A DNA stretch of 64,000 bases. Source: REEB52 sp964626905. Lineage in GTDB: Bacteria > Chlamydiota > Chlamydiia > Chlamydiales > SM23-39. Under the pieces are notes generated by a model. The model saw only the letters and a list, made by a program, of their open reading frames with translations. It was not told where the DNA came from and ran no database searches. Below, in pieces: positions 34,646-42,987 of this stretch. The stretch covers positions 60,289 through 124,288 of the forward strand of contig CAZVHA010000005.1 in NCBI GenBank assembly GCA_964626905.1, written 5' to 3'. Made by a program: the position numbers and the translations under genes. The first letter of the stretch is position 1. Each line of letters opens with the position of its first letter.

Positions 34646-35733
34646 CGTTTTGCCTCGACGAATGTGGAAAACTGTCTGTTGAATCGCTCGAGCGAAAAAA
34701 GCTCTGCCCTTTTGCGACATTTTTCTGGATCGAATTCCATTTTTTCAAACTCTTGAATAGCGCCAATGAGAGAAGAGATACTCTGCTCCTCAAAAAAATG
34801 GCCCGTTTCCCCCTCGATCACGCTCTCTTTTACTCCCCCTTTGCCAAAAGCGATGACCGGTGTTCCCGACGCCATCGCTTCGACAGGGGCAATACCAAAA
34901 TCTTCAAGTGCAGCAAAGACGAACCCTTTTGCCCTTTGTAAAAGCCCTTTCAACACGTGGTCCTCTTGATATCCGAGTAGTTCCACATTTTTGCCAGCGA
35001 TTGCCCTCACTTTTTTCCACTCGGGACCATCGCCGACAACCACAAGTTTTTTGTCCCCCATTTTCGAAAATGCCTCCACAATTAAATCGATCTTTTTATA
35101 GGGGACAAACCTCGATGCGGTGAGATAAAAGCTCTCTTTTTTCTCCTTCTTTTCAAAAAGATCCACATCGACTGGGGGATAAATCACTTCGGAACTTCGC
35201 CCATAAAATTTCTGAATCCGTTTCGCAACAAATTTCGAATTGGCGATAAAATGATCGACTCTTTGCACCGAATGGAGATCCCATCCTCGCAAATAGTGCA
35301 AAAAAAACTTTGCAAAAAAGCCTTTGATTCCCCGATCGAGCTTGGCCTCTCTTAAATAGGCGTGCATCATGTCCCAAGCATAGCGCATCGGCGTGTGGCA
35401 ATAGCAAATATGGAGCTGTTCAGCACCTGGGATCACTCCCTTGGCAACACAGTGCGACGAAGAGAGGATCAGATCGTATCCGCTCAAATCAAAATGCTCG
35501 ATTGCTAGAGGAAAAAGGGGCAAATACCTCTGATACTTCGCCTCTACCTTTGGAAATTTTTGCAAGAAAGAAGAAAAGATCTCAAGACCTTCAAAATAGG
35601 TTCCCTGAAGTTTTTTGGCATTTTGAATGAGGGTGAAAATGGGAGAAGGGTAGAGCTGGTGGATCGCTTGAAGCACCTTTTCGCCGCCTCCAACACTAGA
35701 GAGAAGCCAGTCGTGAACGATGGCGCTACCCAT
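34642..35733 (-). CDS. Glycosyltransferase family 4 (mannosyltransferase-like)
   Basis: GT-B transferase, about 363 residues. It opens AIVHDWLLSSVGGGEKVLQ, the N-terminal pattern of WbaZ/WbdB-like GT4 mannosyltransferases. The donor domain has LTASRFVPYKKIDLIVEAF, LVVVGDGPEWKKV, and the E-x7-E motif in ALEDFGIAPVEAMASGTPV. ATG 35733 is chosen over an upstream ATG in frame 57 codons earlier, because the family start and GAGG lie there and the upstream codons are antisense-like overlap with the neighbouring gene. The reading overlaps the upstream GT4 stop by 8 bases and its own stop overlaps manC. It probably uses the GDP-mannose made by ManC. Confidence 0.9.
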   Translation of the reverse strand: MGSAIVHDWLLSSVGGGEKVLQAIHQLYPSPIFTLIQNAKKLQGTYFEGLEIFSSFLQKFPKVEAKYQRYLPLFPLAIEHFDLSGYDLILSSSHCVAKGVIPGAEQLHICYCHTPMRYAWDMMHAYLREAKLDRGIKGFFAKFFLHYLRGWDLHSVQRVDHFIANSKFVAKRIQKFYGRSSEVIYPPVDVDLFEKKEKKESFYLTASRFVPYKKIDLIVEAFSKMGDKKLVVVGDGPEWKKVRAIAGKNVELLGYQEDHVLKGLLQRAKGFVFAALEDFGIAPVEAMASGTPVIAFGKGGVKESVIEGETGHFFEEQSISSLIGAIQEFEKMEFDPEKCRKRAELFSLERFNRQFSTFVEAKR

Positions 35734-36703
35734 CAAGGGCCTCTTCAAAAATTTGTCGGTGACTCTCTGCACACTTTTCCCATGAAAAAAGAGATGCTCT
35801 TTGAAATCCTTTCTGGATGAGTGGGTCCCTTTGTTGTAAGGCTCGTTGAATCGTTTGCGCCATCTCCTCGATGTTTTCTGGGTCAAAATAGAGGCTCGCC
35901 TCACCGCACACTTCGGGGATGCTGGCTTTTTTAGCGACAGCCGTGGGACAACCGCAACTCATCGCCTCTAGCGGAGGGAGGCCAAACCCTTCATAAAGGG
36001 AAGGGAATACAAATACCTGGGCCATACTATACAAAACGGGCAAATCAGCATGGGCAACTTCGAGAAGTCCATTTCCGACGGCGATCAAGGGGACATCAGA
36101 AAGTATTGCAAGCGCTTTTTTTAACCCATCGAGATTTTTATGTGGTTTGTGGCTTCCGACAAAAAGGGCAAAGTTTTGCGGCAACTGGTATTTTTGTCTC
36201 AACCGATCGCAATGCTCTCTTGGATAAAAGTGGCTCTGATTGACGCCGATGTGCACTGCCCTCACCCGTTTTACTTTAAAATGATTCTCAATTTCACTTT
36301 TAGAAAATTCAGAGACGGTAATAACCCCATCCGATTGGAGCGCAGCCCTCATCAGGAGCTTTGCGTAGAGCCTTTGCAATAAAGATCCGAATTTCAAGTG
36401 ATAAATGTCGTGAATGGTGACAAGGCGCTTTTTTGCCCGGATTTTGAATAGAGGGACATTGTAATGAGGGGACCAAAAGAGATCGCAAGGGGGAATCGTG
36501 GATGGGTATTGCCACTGCTCTTTTAAGGAATAGATGGGAGCTGTAAAAAGGATCTGCTCAAGCCCTTCACACCACTCTCTGCTCAGCTGATCGACGAGAA
36601 GGGTGATGCGAAAATCTTTTTGCAAAAGAGGGACAAGTTCGCGAATATAGGTTCCAATTCCAGAACAAAACGCCATGCGCACATCAATGCAAAGATCTCT
36701 CAT
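35726..36703 (-). CDS. Glycosyltransferase family 4
   Basis: Retaining GT-B transferase of 325 residues. The N-terminal part IDVRMAFCSGIGTYIRELVP is typical for GT4 mannosyl- and rhamnosyltransferases. Then come VTIHDIYHLKFGS, VITVSEFSKSEIENHF, LFVGSHKPHKNLDGL and the donor-binding E-x7-E motif in PSLYEGFGLPPLEAMSCGCPT. It leads the operon GT4-GT4-ManC (minus strand), with 8-base overlap to the second GT4. It should add the first or an early mannose to a lipid-linked glycan in the cytoplasm. No isomerase (manA) or phosphomannomutase is present nearby, so precursor supply comes from elsewhere. Confidence 0.9.
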   Translation of the reverse strand: MRDLCIDVRMAFCSGIGTYIRELVPLLQKDFRITLLVDQLSREWCEGLEQILFTAPIYSLKEQWQYPSTIPPCDLFWSPHYNVPLFKIRAKKRLVTIHDIYHLKFGSLLQRLYAKLLMRAALQSDGVITVSEFSKSEIENHFKVKRVRAVHIGVNQSHFYPREHCDRLRQKYQLPQNFALFVGSHKPHKNLDGLKKALAILSDVPLIAVGNGLLEVAHADLPVLYSMAQVFVFPSLYEGFGLPPLEAMSCGCPTAVAKKASIPEVCGEASLYFDPENIEEMAQTIQRALQQRDPLIQKGFQRASLFSWEKCAESHRQIFEEALDG

Positions 36704-36761
36704 GCATGAGATTCTATCAGATTTCTTCAGTTTCTACGATCAATTGCTTAAGTTTTTGACA

Positions 36762-38033
36762 TCACTCTTCTGGATCCACCGGTTTTCCCTTCATATAGGT
36801 CACTTTTCGGAAGAATCCCCCATTTTCATCAAAGAGGGTCGCAACTCCCGCACCCTTGCTGACGGAGGAGACGGGGTCTTTTTGGTACCTCTTGTAGTAT
36901 TGCCCAGAGAGGAGGTGATCTTCTTCGTATTCTTCATAGAACATGAGGCTCCCGTCTGAATACCAGGCGAGAGCAGGGCCCATCCGCTGATTGCGCGAAT
37001 ACTCTCTTTGGCTTTGAAGCGAACCATTTTTATACCAAGTTTTGACACATCCGTGGATCTTATTTTCATTCCAAGCAATCGATAGTTTGGGAAAAGGGGC
37101 CGTAGGGTTTGTCTTTAAATCGGCAGCTAAAAAATAATCGATCTCTTCGCCATGTTTCATCCCCCCTTTCGTGAAAAAGGTCTTCCGCATTTCCCCTTGG
37201 GAGGTGAAATTGCGCCAAAGCCCTTCTGGGCGCCCTACTTTATATTCGATTAAGGTGAGCTCCCCGTCCCCAAAACGGGCCACAAAACCGGCCCCTTTTT
37301 CTACCTCGGAAATGAGCTCTCCTTCCAAATTGAAATATGATCCATCTCGAAGTCTCCCGTCGGAATACTCTTCAACCCACGCTTTCGCCCCCTCTTCAAA
37401 ATAGCCAAAACTATCCCCTTCTTTGATCCCCTGCTTGTATTGCGTCTTCGATTTCACAACGCCGTTCAGCCAATACTCGATCTCACTGCCATGGAGTTTA
37501 TTTTTGGCGAAAAACAGCTCTCTTTCTATCTGACCAGAAGGGTAATAATAGGTGCTTTTGCCTTCTAAAGACCCCTTGTCATAGGGAATAGCGGCGATCA
37601 GATGCCCCTGTTCATCCCAAACTCTACTCATCGCATCAAAAACCCAATCTTCTTGCGCCCCTGAGGCAAGATCGGCTGTCCCTCCAATCACTTTCGCCTC
37701 TATCTTGAGCTGTCCATTTGAGAACCACTCTCGATAGGCGCCGTGGGCCCGCATCTCCTCTGCTTCCAAATACTGCGCGATCACCCCATTGGGATGATAG
37801 GTCGTAATCCGCGAGCGGTTTTTCCCATCGCCTCTATAGACCCTAAGTACTTTTTTATAAGGTTGATTGTTGAGAAAATCGACAGTTTCGTAGCTGACGA
37901 GCCGATCTGGATTGCTGATCGTCTCCGTGAGACCATTTCGATCTTGGATCTGGATGAGCGTGAGCGGGTCTTCTTTCGCGCTGTAATGACAAGCGCTCAA
38001 AAAGGCGAGGACAAAAATAGAAAAACGTCTCAT
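36762..38033 (-). CDS. Lipoprotein with MORN/YwqK-like repeats
   Basis: Precursor of 423 residues with lipobox LSAC (Cys15), so anchored in a membrane. The body is a series of about 20-25-residue repeats of the YwqK/MORN type, each with G-x-hydrophobic turns: NGVIAQYLEA, NGQLKIEAKV, SGQIERELFF, NGVVKSKTQY, NGSLQSQREYS and DGSLMFYEEYEED. This kind of repeat makes an elongated beta structure and often serves as a binding platform. A toxin-antitoxin role has been named for YwqK but is not supported here. Its start overlaps the stop of the PilO-like gene by 4 bases, making it the third gene of the PilM-PilO-like operon. It may therefore be an accessory of that envelope complex. Confidence 0.82.
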   Translation of the reverse strand: MRRFSIFVLAFLSACHYSAKEDPLTLIQIQDRNGLTETISNPDRLVSYETVDFLNNQPYKKVLRVYRGDGKNRSRITTYHPNGVIAQYLEAEEMRAHGAYREWFSNGQLKIEAKVIGGTADLASGAQEDWVFDAMSRVWDEQGHLIAAIPYDKGSLEGKSTYYYPSGQIERELFFAKNKLHGSEIEYWLNGVVKSKTQYKQGIKEGDSFGYFEEGAKAWVEEYSDGRLRDGSYFNLEGELISEVEKGAGFVARFGDGELTLIEYKVGRPEGLWRNFTSQGEMRKTFFTKGGMKHGEEIDYFLAADLKTNPTAPFPKLSIAWNENKIHGCVKTWYKNGSLQSQREYSRNQRMGPALAWYSDGSLMFYEEYEEDHLLSGQYYKRYQKDPVSSVSKGAGVATLFDENGGFFRKVTYMKGKPVDPEE

Positions 38034-38668
38034 TGCGAATTAAACTCCCGTTTGATGAGGTCCATTTCCACTTCAAACACATCAAAGTAAAGAGGACTGT
38101 TGATTTTTTTGAGCCTAAAATCGGTGATCAAAAGATGCGGTAAATGGTTTTCTTTTACTCCCTCTTCCCTCGGCAAATCTTCAATGAGGGTAAGAATCTC
38201 TTTCAAATCAGTTTCATCCATTTGAACGGGGAGGCGCTGATGTTCTTTTACCTCTTTCATCTCATCCGATGTCTCGATCTTTTCTTCTTTAAAGCTCAAT
38301 CGATTTTCATTGATAAAGGCGAGCCTCTCCTGAAAAGCGCCCCGCTCCGGTAAGGCGGGGTGATTCAAAAGTGCATCGCACTGTTTTTTCTCTTTTTGCA
38401 AAAGGGGAAACGATTCAATTTTTCGATCGAGAAAATAGGGATCGGCGCCCGAATGGCGAAAGAGAAAACGCTCTTTTCTCCCCTTTTTTTCCATGGCGAG
38501 TCTCTCGATTCTCGCAGCTTTTCCAAAACGAACTTCGAGATCTTGGAGTAGAGCCGATTTTTGCATGAGGAAAAAAAGAGCTCCCAAAATGGGGCTCACG
38601 AGAAGAATAAAGAAAAAAAGAGGGCGTATTTGAGAGAAAAAGGCTTTTCCACATTTTTCAAGGAACAT
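38030..38668 (-). CDS. PilO/GspM-like single-pass membrane protein (tentative)
   Basis: 212 residues with one N-terminal membrane helix (residues about 15-35, RPLFFFILLVSPILGALFFL) followed by a coiled-coil stretch (SALLQDLEVRFGKAARIERLAM) and a mixed alpha/beta C-terminal part (DLKEILTLIEDLPREEG, HLLITDFRLKKI). This layout, together with its position right after a PilM/GspL-like gene and an 11-base overlap with it, suggests the PilO/GspM partner of a type II secretion or type IV pilus platform. Sequence identity to PilO is too low to see by eye. It would sit in the inner membrane with its body in the periplasm. Confidence 0.6.
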   Translation of the reverse strand: MFLEKCGKAFFSQIRPLFFFILLVSPILGALFFLMQKSALLQDLEVRFGKAARIERLAMEKKGRKERFLFRHSGADPYFLDRKIESFPLLQKEKKQCDALLNHPALPERGAFQERLAFINENRLSFKEEKIETSDEMKEVKEHQRLPVQMDETDLKEILTLIEDLPREEGVKENHLPHLLITDFRLKKINSPLYFDVFEVEMDLIKREFNSQ

Positions 38669-40214
38669 AAGGGGTCCTATTTTTCAGATAAAAAGTTGTC
38701 CTATACGATTCATTCAAAACATCCCAACTGATCTCCAAATGGGGATTTACCAAGTCATCTCCTTGTCTTAGCATTTCGTGAAAGCGCCTCGCATTCATCA
38801 CGTTTTTCAAGGAAAACTCGAGCTCCACTCTCTCTAAATAGGGCTCTTCTGCCGAAGAAAGAGTCGGAAATTGAACGAGCTCGACTCTCAGCTCCCTCAC
38901 ATCCATCGGATCATTTTCGCCTCTCAACGCCTCCAAGAGGGGGTGTGAAGAGAGCCAAGCGAGCACCTCAACCACTTTGGGCGCTGTGGGGAGATAGGGA
39001 TACTCTCGATTGTTCTCTTCGACCATTTCAATCCACCGATCGATCCGCTCTTCCATGCTCCCTTCCAATCCGATCTCTTTAGGCAAAGAAGGATGAAGCA
39101 TATGGAGCATTTGTTCTTGCGCCGACTTTTCGAATCGAATCCCCCAAAAGAAAAGGAGCGCACTTAAAAAAAGGGACGTTCCTAAAAGAGCGAGGGCGAT
39201 TTTCCCCATCCGAATCCAGTTCTTCTTCGGAAAAAATTCTCCTCTTCGAAGCTGCAGGGGCTTAAAGAGAATCTGCTCTAAGCATAAACCGAGACTCACC
39301 GCATATTTTTGCTCTTCCAAAGACAAGGTCCATTCACCGCGCGCGAAATCGATGAGAAATTCGGGCAGATGGATAAAGGCATCCGTCCTCCCAGTAAAAA
39401 GGAGGGGACACACCTTATTTTTGGTATAGGAATAGTGCACTTTTCCAATCTCTTGTCGCAAGGAATTGAGTTGCATTGATAAATGGGGATTGAGATGCGG
39501 CTTGAAAAGGAGCAGATCGATCTGTTGCGCCGCCCCTTCAATCTCCGTTTTTAAAAGGACCCTTTTTCGGTCATCGTAAAGAGCTGCTAAAAGGTTTTCT
39601 ACACCAATTGAAATGGGATGCGCCCGTTTTAATCTTCCATTTTCCATAAAGACGCAAGTAACCCCTTCAGATCCGATATCGACGATAAACGCGTTGGTTA
39701 CCTTGGGAAATTTCCATCGGATAAAGTGGCAAAGGGCAGAAGCGGTTGTACTCACGACATCGGGATCGATCCCCCATTTGGCAAGCTCATCGAGGTGTTT
39801 TCTCATCTCACTTCGCGGAATCGTAAAAATGAGAGCCTCTGATTGCCCTTTTTCAACGAGGGGAATTGCGAGAATTTCATTCGGTTTAAAATGGCTGAGC
39901 GCCTCTGATTTAAAACTCAAGGTCTCTTCCAGATAACGAAAGCTCCCATTTTTAGTGCCAGTCGTTCGGACTAAAAAGTCGGTCGCAGCAAGCCCACTGA
40001 CCACTTTCCCTCTGAAAGTTTGAATGTAAAGCCGCTTTACATTTGGCTGTTTTGGAGCTGCCAAAGCCTCCGAATGGCCATTTGAATCTATTGCCTCTGT
40101 CTCCCCAACCATGGGGAGGGTTTCCATCCAGCGGATGTCGATCTTTTGACCCGACTTTCGGATGAGGCTAACGCGCAAAAAAGGGAAATCTTTATGGACG
40201 CCGAGAATCTGCAT
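38658..40214 (-). CDS. PilM/GspL-like actin-fold protein with C-terminal membrane helix
   Basis: 518 residues. The N-terminal 320 form an actin/FtsA-like fold as in PilM and the cytoplasmic domain of GspL: the phosphate-binding motif is NAFIVDIGSEGVTCVFMENG, with other conserved turns near KTEIEGAAQQIDLLL. One membrane helix (about 350-372, IALALLGTSLFLSALLFFWG) separates a periplasmic PilN-like segment. This is the PilM-PilN fusion or GspL layout of an assembly platform for secretion or pili. The palindrome at 40023-40043 is read as NVKRLYI (residues 58-64) in a surface loop region of the actin fold. The partner secretin, ATPase and core (gspD/E/F) are not in the window. Confidence 0.78.
   Translation of the reverse strand: MQILGVHKDFPFLRVSLIRKSGQKIDIRWMETLPMVGETEAIDSNGHSEALAAPKQPNVKRLYIQTFRGKVVSGLAATDFLVRTTGTKNGSFRYLEETLSFKSEALSHFKPNEILAIPLVEKGQSEALIFTIPRSEMRKHLDELAKWGIDPDVVSTTASALCHFIRWKFPKVTNAFIVDIGSEGVTCVFMENGRLKRAHPISIGVENLLAALYDDRKRVLLKTEIEGAAQQIDLLLFKPHLNPHLSMQLNSLRQEIGKVHYSYTKNKVCPLLFTGRTDAFIHLPEFLIDFARGEWTLSLEEQKYAVSLGLCLEQILFKPLQLRRGEFFPKKNWIRMGKIALALLGTSLFLSALLFFWGIRFEKSAQEQMLHMLHPSLPKEIGLEGSMEERIDRWIEMVEENNREYPYLPTAPKVVEVLAWLSSHPLLEALRGENDPMDVRELRVELVQFPTLSSAEEPYLERVELEFSLKNVMNARRFHEMLRQGDDLVNPHLEISWDVLNESYRTTFYLKNRTPYVP
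40023..40043. repeat. Palindromic repeat copy 3, in frame inside the PilM-like gene
   Basis: Arms AATGTAAAGC and GCTTTACATT around C on the plus strand. On the coding strand the middle codon becomes CGG, so the peptide is N-V-K-R-L-Y-I (residues 58-64). It shows the element in the opposite orientation relative to the gene, yet in the same reading phase. Confidence 0.9.
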
Positions 40215-40268
40215 CTCCCCAGTTTACAGGACATGACGAAAATAGGAAATACCCTTAATATATGAGCC

Positions 40269-40523
40269 ATGTATTTGATCTACATTGTAAATCTTCTTTT
40301 TACGACCTACACGGTGCTCCTCTTCATCCGGATCATCAGTTCTTGGGTTCCCAGTTGGCAAAGGACTCAGTTCATCCATTTTGTCGCCTTTTACACTGAC
40401 CCTTACCTCAACCTTTTTCGCCGCCTTCTCCCTCCGATTGGAGGTCGTCTAGACATCAGCCCGATCCTCGCTTTTTTTGCTTTGAGGCTCATTGAAATGA
40501 TTGTGTTATACTTATTGTCATGA
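40269..40523 (+). CDS. YggT family membrane protein
   Basis: 84-residue inner-membrane protein with two helices (LIYIVNLLFTTYTVLLFIRI and DISPILAFFALRLIEMIVLY). Between them lie SSWVP and the typical DPYLNLFRRLLPPIGG loop, the YggT signature. Relatives occur next to cell-division or cell-shape genes, but the exact function is unsettled. The stop overlaps the start of the Dus gene by 4 bases. Confidence 0.88.
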   Translation: MYLIYIVNLLFTTYTVLLFIRIISSWVPSWQRTQFIHFVAFYTDPYLNLFRRLLPPIGGRLDISPILAFFALRLIEMIVLYLLS

Positions 40524-41530
40524 GTGAACCCTTTTTTATCGGCAGTGCCGAACTTCCCAACAAAATTCTTTACGCGCCCTTGGCAGGGTGTTCTGATCTC
40601 CCCTTTCGGCAAATGTCTTGTCGCTACCGCCCAGGAATTGTCTATTGCGAGATGGTGAAAATCGACGCGCTCGTCCGCAATGACCAGAATACCTATCGGA
40701 TGCTCGACTATACGGTAGATATGCATCCGATCGGAGCGCAACTGTGTGGGAGCAAGCCCAAAATCGCCAAAGAGGCGGCCCGTATCGTTGAGGATTTGGG
40801 ATTTGATGTGATCGATTTAAACTGCGGCTGTCCTGTAGATAAGGTGACTAAGGATGGGAGCGGATCGGGCCTTCTGAAAACGCCCGATCTGATTGGCGAA
40901 ATAGTCTCAGAAATCGTCGCGGCAGTAAAAATCCCGGTGACGGTGAAAATCCGTTCTGGCTGGGATGAAGAGCATATCAATGCGAGCGCAGTTGCCAAGA
41001 TTGCTGAAAATGCAGGAGCCCGGGCCATCGCCATCCATGGCAGGACCCGAGAGCAGGGGTATAAAGGGCGGGCCAACTGGGATCACATCAAGGCGTGCAA
41101 AGAGGTTGCCAAAGATATTTTAGTGATTGGGAATGGGGATGTATTTGATGCTGAAAGCGCCCTTCGGATGTTTGCATATACCGGTTGTGATGCGGTGTTA
41201 GTTTCTCGCGGGACAATGGGGCAACCTTGGATCGTGGAAGACATCCTGAGGGCTTTGGACCAAAAAGAGCCGATTGAGCGGTCGGTGGAAATGTTAAGAG
41301 GGGGACTTCTGGAGCATTTTGACTGCATTTTAAAATACAAAGATGAGCGGCAATCGCTCCTCGACATGCGCAGGGTGGGCTGCTGGTATTTAAAACGGTT
41401 GACGGGAGTTAAAGAATTGCGTATGCGTATCAATAGGGCTGCGTCCACCATAGAAGTATTTCAATGCCTTGAAGATTTTTCTTGGGAGATGTCCGGTTGG
41501 ACCCAAGAGCCAATTGTTAGCGAGTCATAG
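40520..41530 (+). CDS. dusB: tRNA dihydrouridine synthase
   Basis: Flavoenzyme that reduces uridine in tRNA. The 336-residue TIM-barrel protein has YAPLAGCSDLPFRQM (FMN phosphate and substrate region), the catalytic cysteine motif DLNCGCPVDKVTKDGSGSGLL (Cys of NCGCP), VTVKIRSGWDE and AIAIHGRTREQGYKG, all standard for Dus proteins. The C-terminal helix bundle LDMRRVGCWYLKRLTGVKEL binds tRNA. The motif set fits the DusB branch, though the branch is not certain. The start overlaps the YggT stop, and the acylphosphatase starts one base after its stop, so the three form an operon. Confidence 0.92.
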   Translation: MSEPFFIGSAELPNKILYAPLAGCSDLPFRQMSCRYRPGIVYCEMVKIDALVRNDQNTYRMLDYTVDMHPIGAQLCGSKPKIAKEAARIVEDLGFDVIDLNCGCPVDKVTKDGSGSGLLKTPDLIGEIVSEIVAAVKIPVTVKIRSGWDEEHINASAVAKIAENAGARAIAIHGRTREQGYKGRANWDHIKACKEVAKDILVIGNGDVFDAESALRMFAYTGCDAVLVSRGTMGQPWIVEDILRALDQKEPIERSVEMLRGGLLEHFDCILKYKDERQSLLDMRRVGCWYLKRLTGVKELRMRINRAASTIEVFQCLEDFSWEMSGWTQEPIVSES

Positions 41531-41531
41531 C

Positions 41532-41801
41532 ATGGAAGAGATCCACATATTTGTGAGCGGAGTTGTGCAGGGTGTCGGATTTCGGACAGCCGTCAAAAGG
41601 CATGCGATGTTCCATCAAATCAAGGGGTATGTGCGCAATTTACCTGATGGGCGAGTGGAAATTTGCGCGCAGGGGCGCGGCGATCAGATCCATCAGTTTA
41701 TCAAGACAGTGGAGACGAGGCCGGGTGCGGGGTCGATCACAGGGATCGAGACGAAATACCATCCGATGCAAAGTTTTTTTTCCTCATTCGAAGTTCTCTA
41801 A
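41532..41801 (+). CDS. acyP: Acylphosphatase
   Basis: 89-residue enzyme that hydrolyses acyl phosphates such as 1,3-bisphosphoglycerate or acetyl phosphate. The catalytic motif GVVQGVGFRTAVKRHA carries the key arginine, and the second block GYVRNLPDGRVEICAQG supplies the asparagine of VRN. The frame continues upstream over the Dus stop, but ATG 41532 is two bases past it and starts the family domain. Length and motifs are normal. The last 4 bases overlap the convergent NYN gene. Confidence 0.9.
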   Translation: MEEIHIFVSGVVQGVGFRTAVKRHAMFHQIKGYVRNLPDGRVEICAQGRGDQIHQFIKTVETRPGAGSITGIETKYHPMQSFFSSFEVL

Positions 41802-42268
41802 CTTTTTTTGAGCCGCTCTTCAAAAATTTTTTCAAGTTGATCGACATTACGAGGGCTCTCTTTGATCATTTTGGGCTCACTTTTCCCCTTTTTTTTCTTG
41901 AGCCATGCGATGAAAGGCCCATTTTCCAAGACATTTGCACCGGCAGTTTTTGCATGCATTTTGAGGCCTCGATCGTTGGTCACAACGGTAATTTGCTTTT
42001 TCCCCTTGCCAAGTTGGATCTCTTCGACGATGTACTCGTCGGCACTTTGCCCTTTGGGAGTGTAGGCGACCACCAAGGGGCTTGGATAAGACAACCCGCT
42101 CTCTTCGCCTCTTTGGTGAGCCCCATCAAAGACGAGCACCCCCTGCAACTTGCGCGTGGCAAATTTTTTTTGCAGATATCGGATGACTTTTTCTCTGAGC
42201 GCCTGGAGGGACCCCTTGGATTCGACGAGGCTAAAAATCAAATTATAGCCATCGATGAGATAGATCAT
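41798..42268 (-). CDS. NYN-domain (YacP-like) ribonuclease-like protein
   Basis: 156-residue protein of the YacP/NYN group, PIN-like metal-dependent nucleases. The acidic site is visible in IYLIDGYNLIFSL (Asp6) and GVLVFDGAHQ, with a third acidic position in VVTNDRGLKMHA. The C-terminal tail is Lys-rich and may bind RNA (WLKKKKGKSE). It is transcribed with rdgB, whose stop overlaps its start by 4 bases. In bacilli the homologue Rae1/YacP cleaves mRNA at the ribosome; the substrate here is unknown. Confidence 0.88.
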   Translation of the reverse strand: MIYLIDGYNLIFSLVESKGSLQALREKVIRYLQKKFATRKLQGVLVFDGAHQRGEESGLSYPSPLVVAYTPKGQSADEYIVEEIQLGKGKKQITVVTNDRGLKMHAKTAGANVLENGPFIAWLKKKKGKSEPKMIKESPRNVDQLEKIFEERLKKS

Positions 42269-42882
42269 CCCGTTCCCATCACTGATTCGAGCATAGGGAT
42301 GATTTTATCGAGGGCTTTGCGCCTATGGGAAATCCGATTTTTCACCGATTCGCCGAGCTCGGCAAAGGTTTTGCTATAGCCGTGCTTGATGAAGAGGGGG
42401 TCATAGCCGAAGCCGCTGCCGCCCCGATCTTTTGTGAGAAGAAGCCCTTCGCAGGTGCCCTTAGTGCACTTTTTAAGTCCTTCAGGTGAGGCGAGGGCGA
42501 TTGCGCACTCATAAAAAGCTTGTCTATCGTCGTCCATGAGGTGCTGCATCTCTTCGAGGAGTTTTTTCCGATTGTCGAGATCGCTTGCATGGCCCCCTGC
42601 ATAGCGGGCGGAAAAAACACCAGGCGCCCCACCTAAGGCGGGGACAACGAGCCCCGAATCGTCAGCAAGGACCCAACGACCCAAGGCTTTTGCAGCTGCA
42701 ACTGCCTTTAATGAGGCATTTTCCTCAAAAGTGCCCCCGGTCTCTTCAGGGGAAACATAATTTGGAAAATCGCAAAGACTCAAAAGGTCGATGCGTGGGT
42801 AGGGTTTTAGCATGTTCCGCAGTTCACGCACTTTGTGGACATTGGCACTCGCGATGACGAGCTCGACTGGTGAAGATGACAT
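42265..42882 (-). CDS. rdgB: XTP/dITP pyrophosphatase (RdgB/HAM1)
   Basis: House-cleaning enzyme that removes deaminated purine nucleotides. The 205-residue protein opens VIASANVHKVRELRNML, then has EETGGTFEENASLKAVAAAK and the substrate pocket DDSGLVVPALGGAPGVFSARYAG, followed by GYDPLFI and the terminal SHRRKAL. All are standard for the family. ATG 42882 has AAGGAAG about 5 bases upstream. It is co-transcribed with the NYN nuclease and faces tyrP across a 105-bp gap that holds an 8-9 base palindrome. Confidence 0.93.
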   Translation of the reverse strand: MSSSPVELVIASANVHKVRELRNMLKPYPRIDLLSLCDFPNYVSPEETGGTFEENASLKAVAAAKALGRWVLADDSGLVVPALGGAPGVFSARYAGGHASDLDNRKKLLEEMQHLMDDDRQAFYECAIALASPEGLKKCTKGTCEGLLLTKDRGGSGFGYDPLFIKHGYSKTFAELGESVKNRISHRRKALDKIIPMLESVMGTG

Positions 42883-42946
42883 AGGTACTTCCTTGGTCCT
42901 TTCAAGATAGTGGATCTATTTTTTCTGAGCAAAGCAATTAATCGAC

Positions 42947-42967
42947 ATATAAGAGGAGCTCTTATAT
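42947..42967. promoter_or_regulatory. Palindrome upstream of tyrP, possible operator
   Basis: Arms ATATAAGAG and CTCTTATAT pair perfectly around GAG, 20 bases before the tyrP start and 64 bases before rdgB. A few bases later CTAGTAC (42969-42975) resembles half of a Trp-repressor site. The location between divergent genes suits an operator, but the match is only visual. Confidence 0.35.
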
Positions 42968-42987
42968 TCTAGTACCGCTAAGACGTC

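Noticed and set aside
34721..35904. Longer N-terminus for the GT4 gene up to 35904
   Set aside because: The 57 extra codons lie over the end of the neighbouring GT4 gene and lack similarity; the family start with GAGG is at 35733.
36762..38033. YwqK toxin-antitoxin role for the repeat lipoprotein
   Set aside because: No toxin gene adjoins it; the name comes only from repeat similarity and the gene sits in an envelope operon.
41663..42379. 238-codon open frame on the plus strand
   Set aside because: It lies across the 3' end of acyP and antisense to the NYN and rdgB genes, both with clear family motifs; its translation shows no recognisable pattern.
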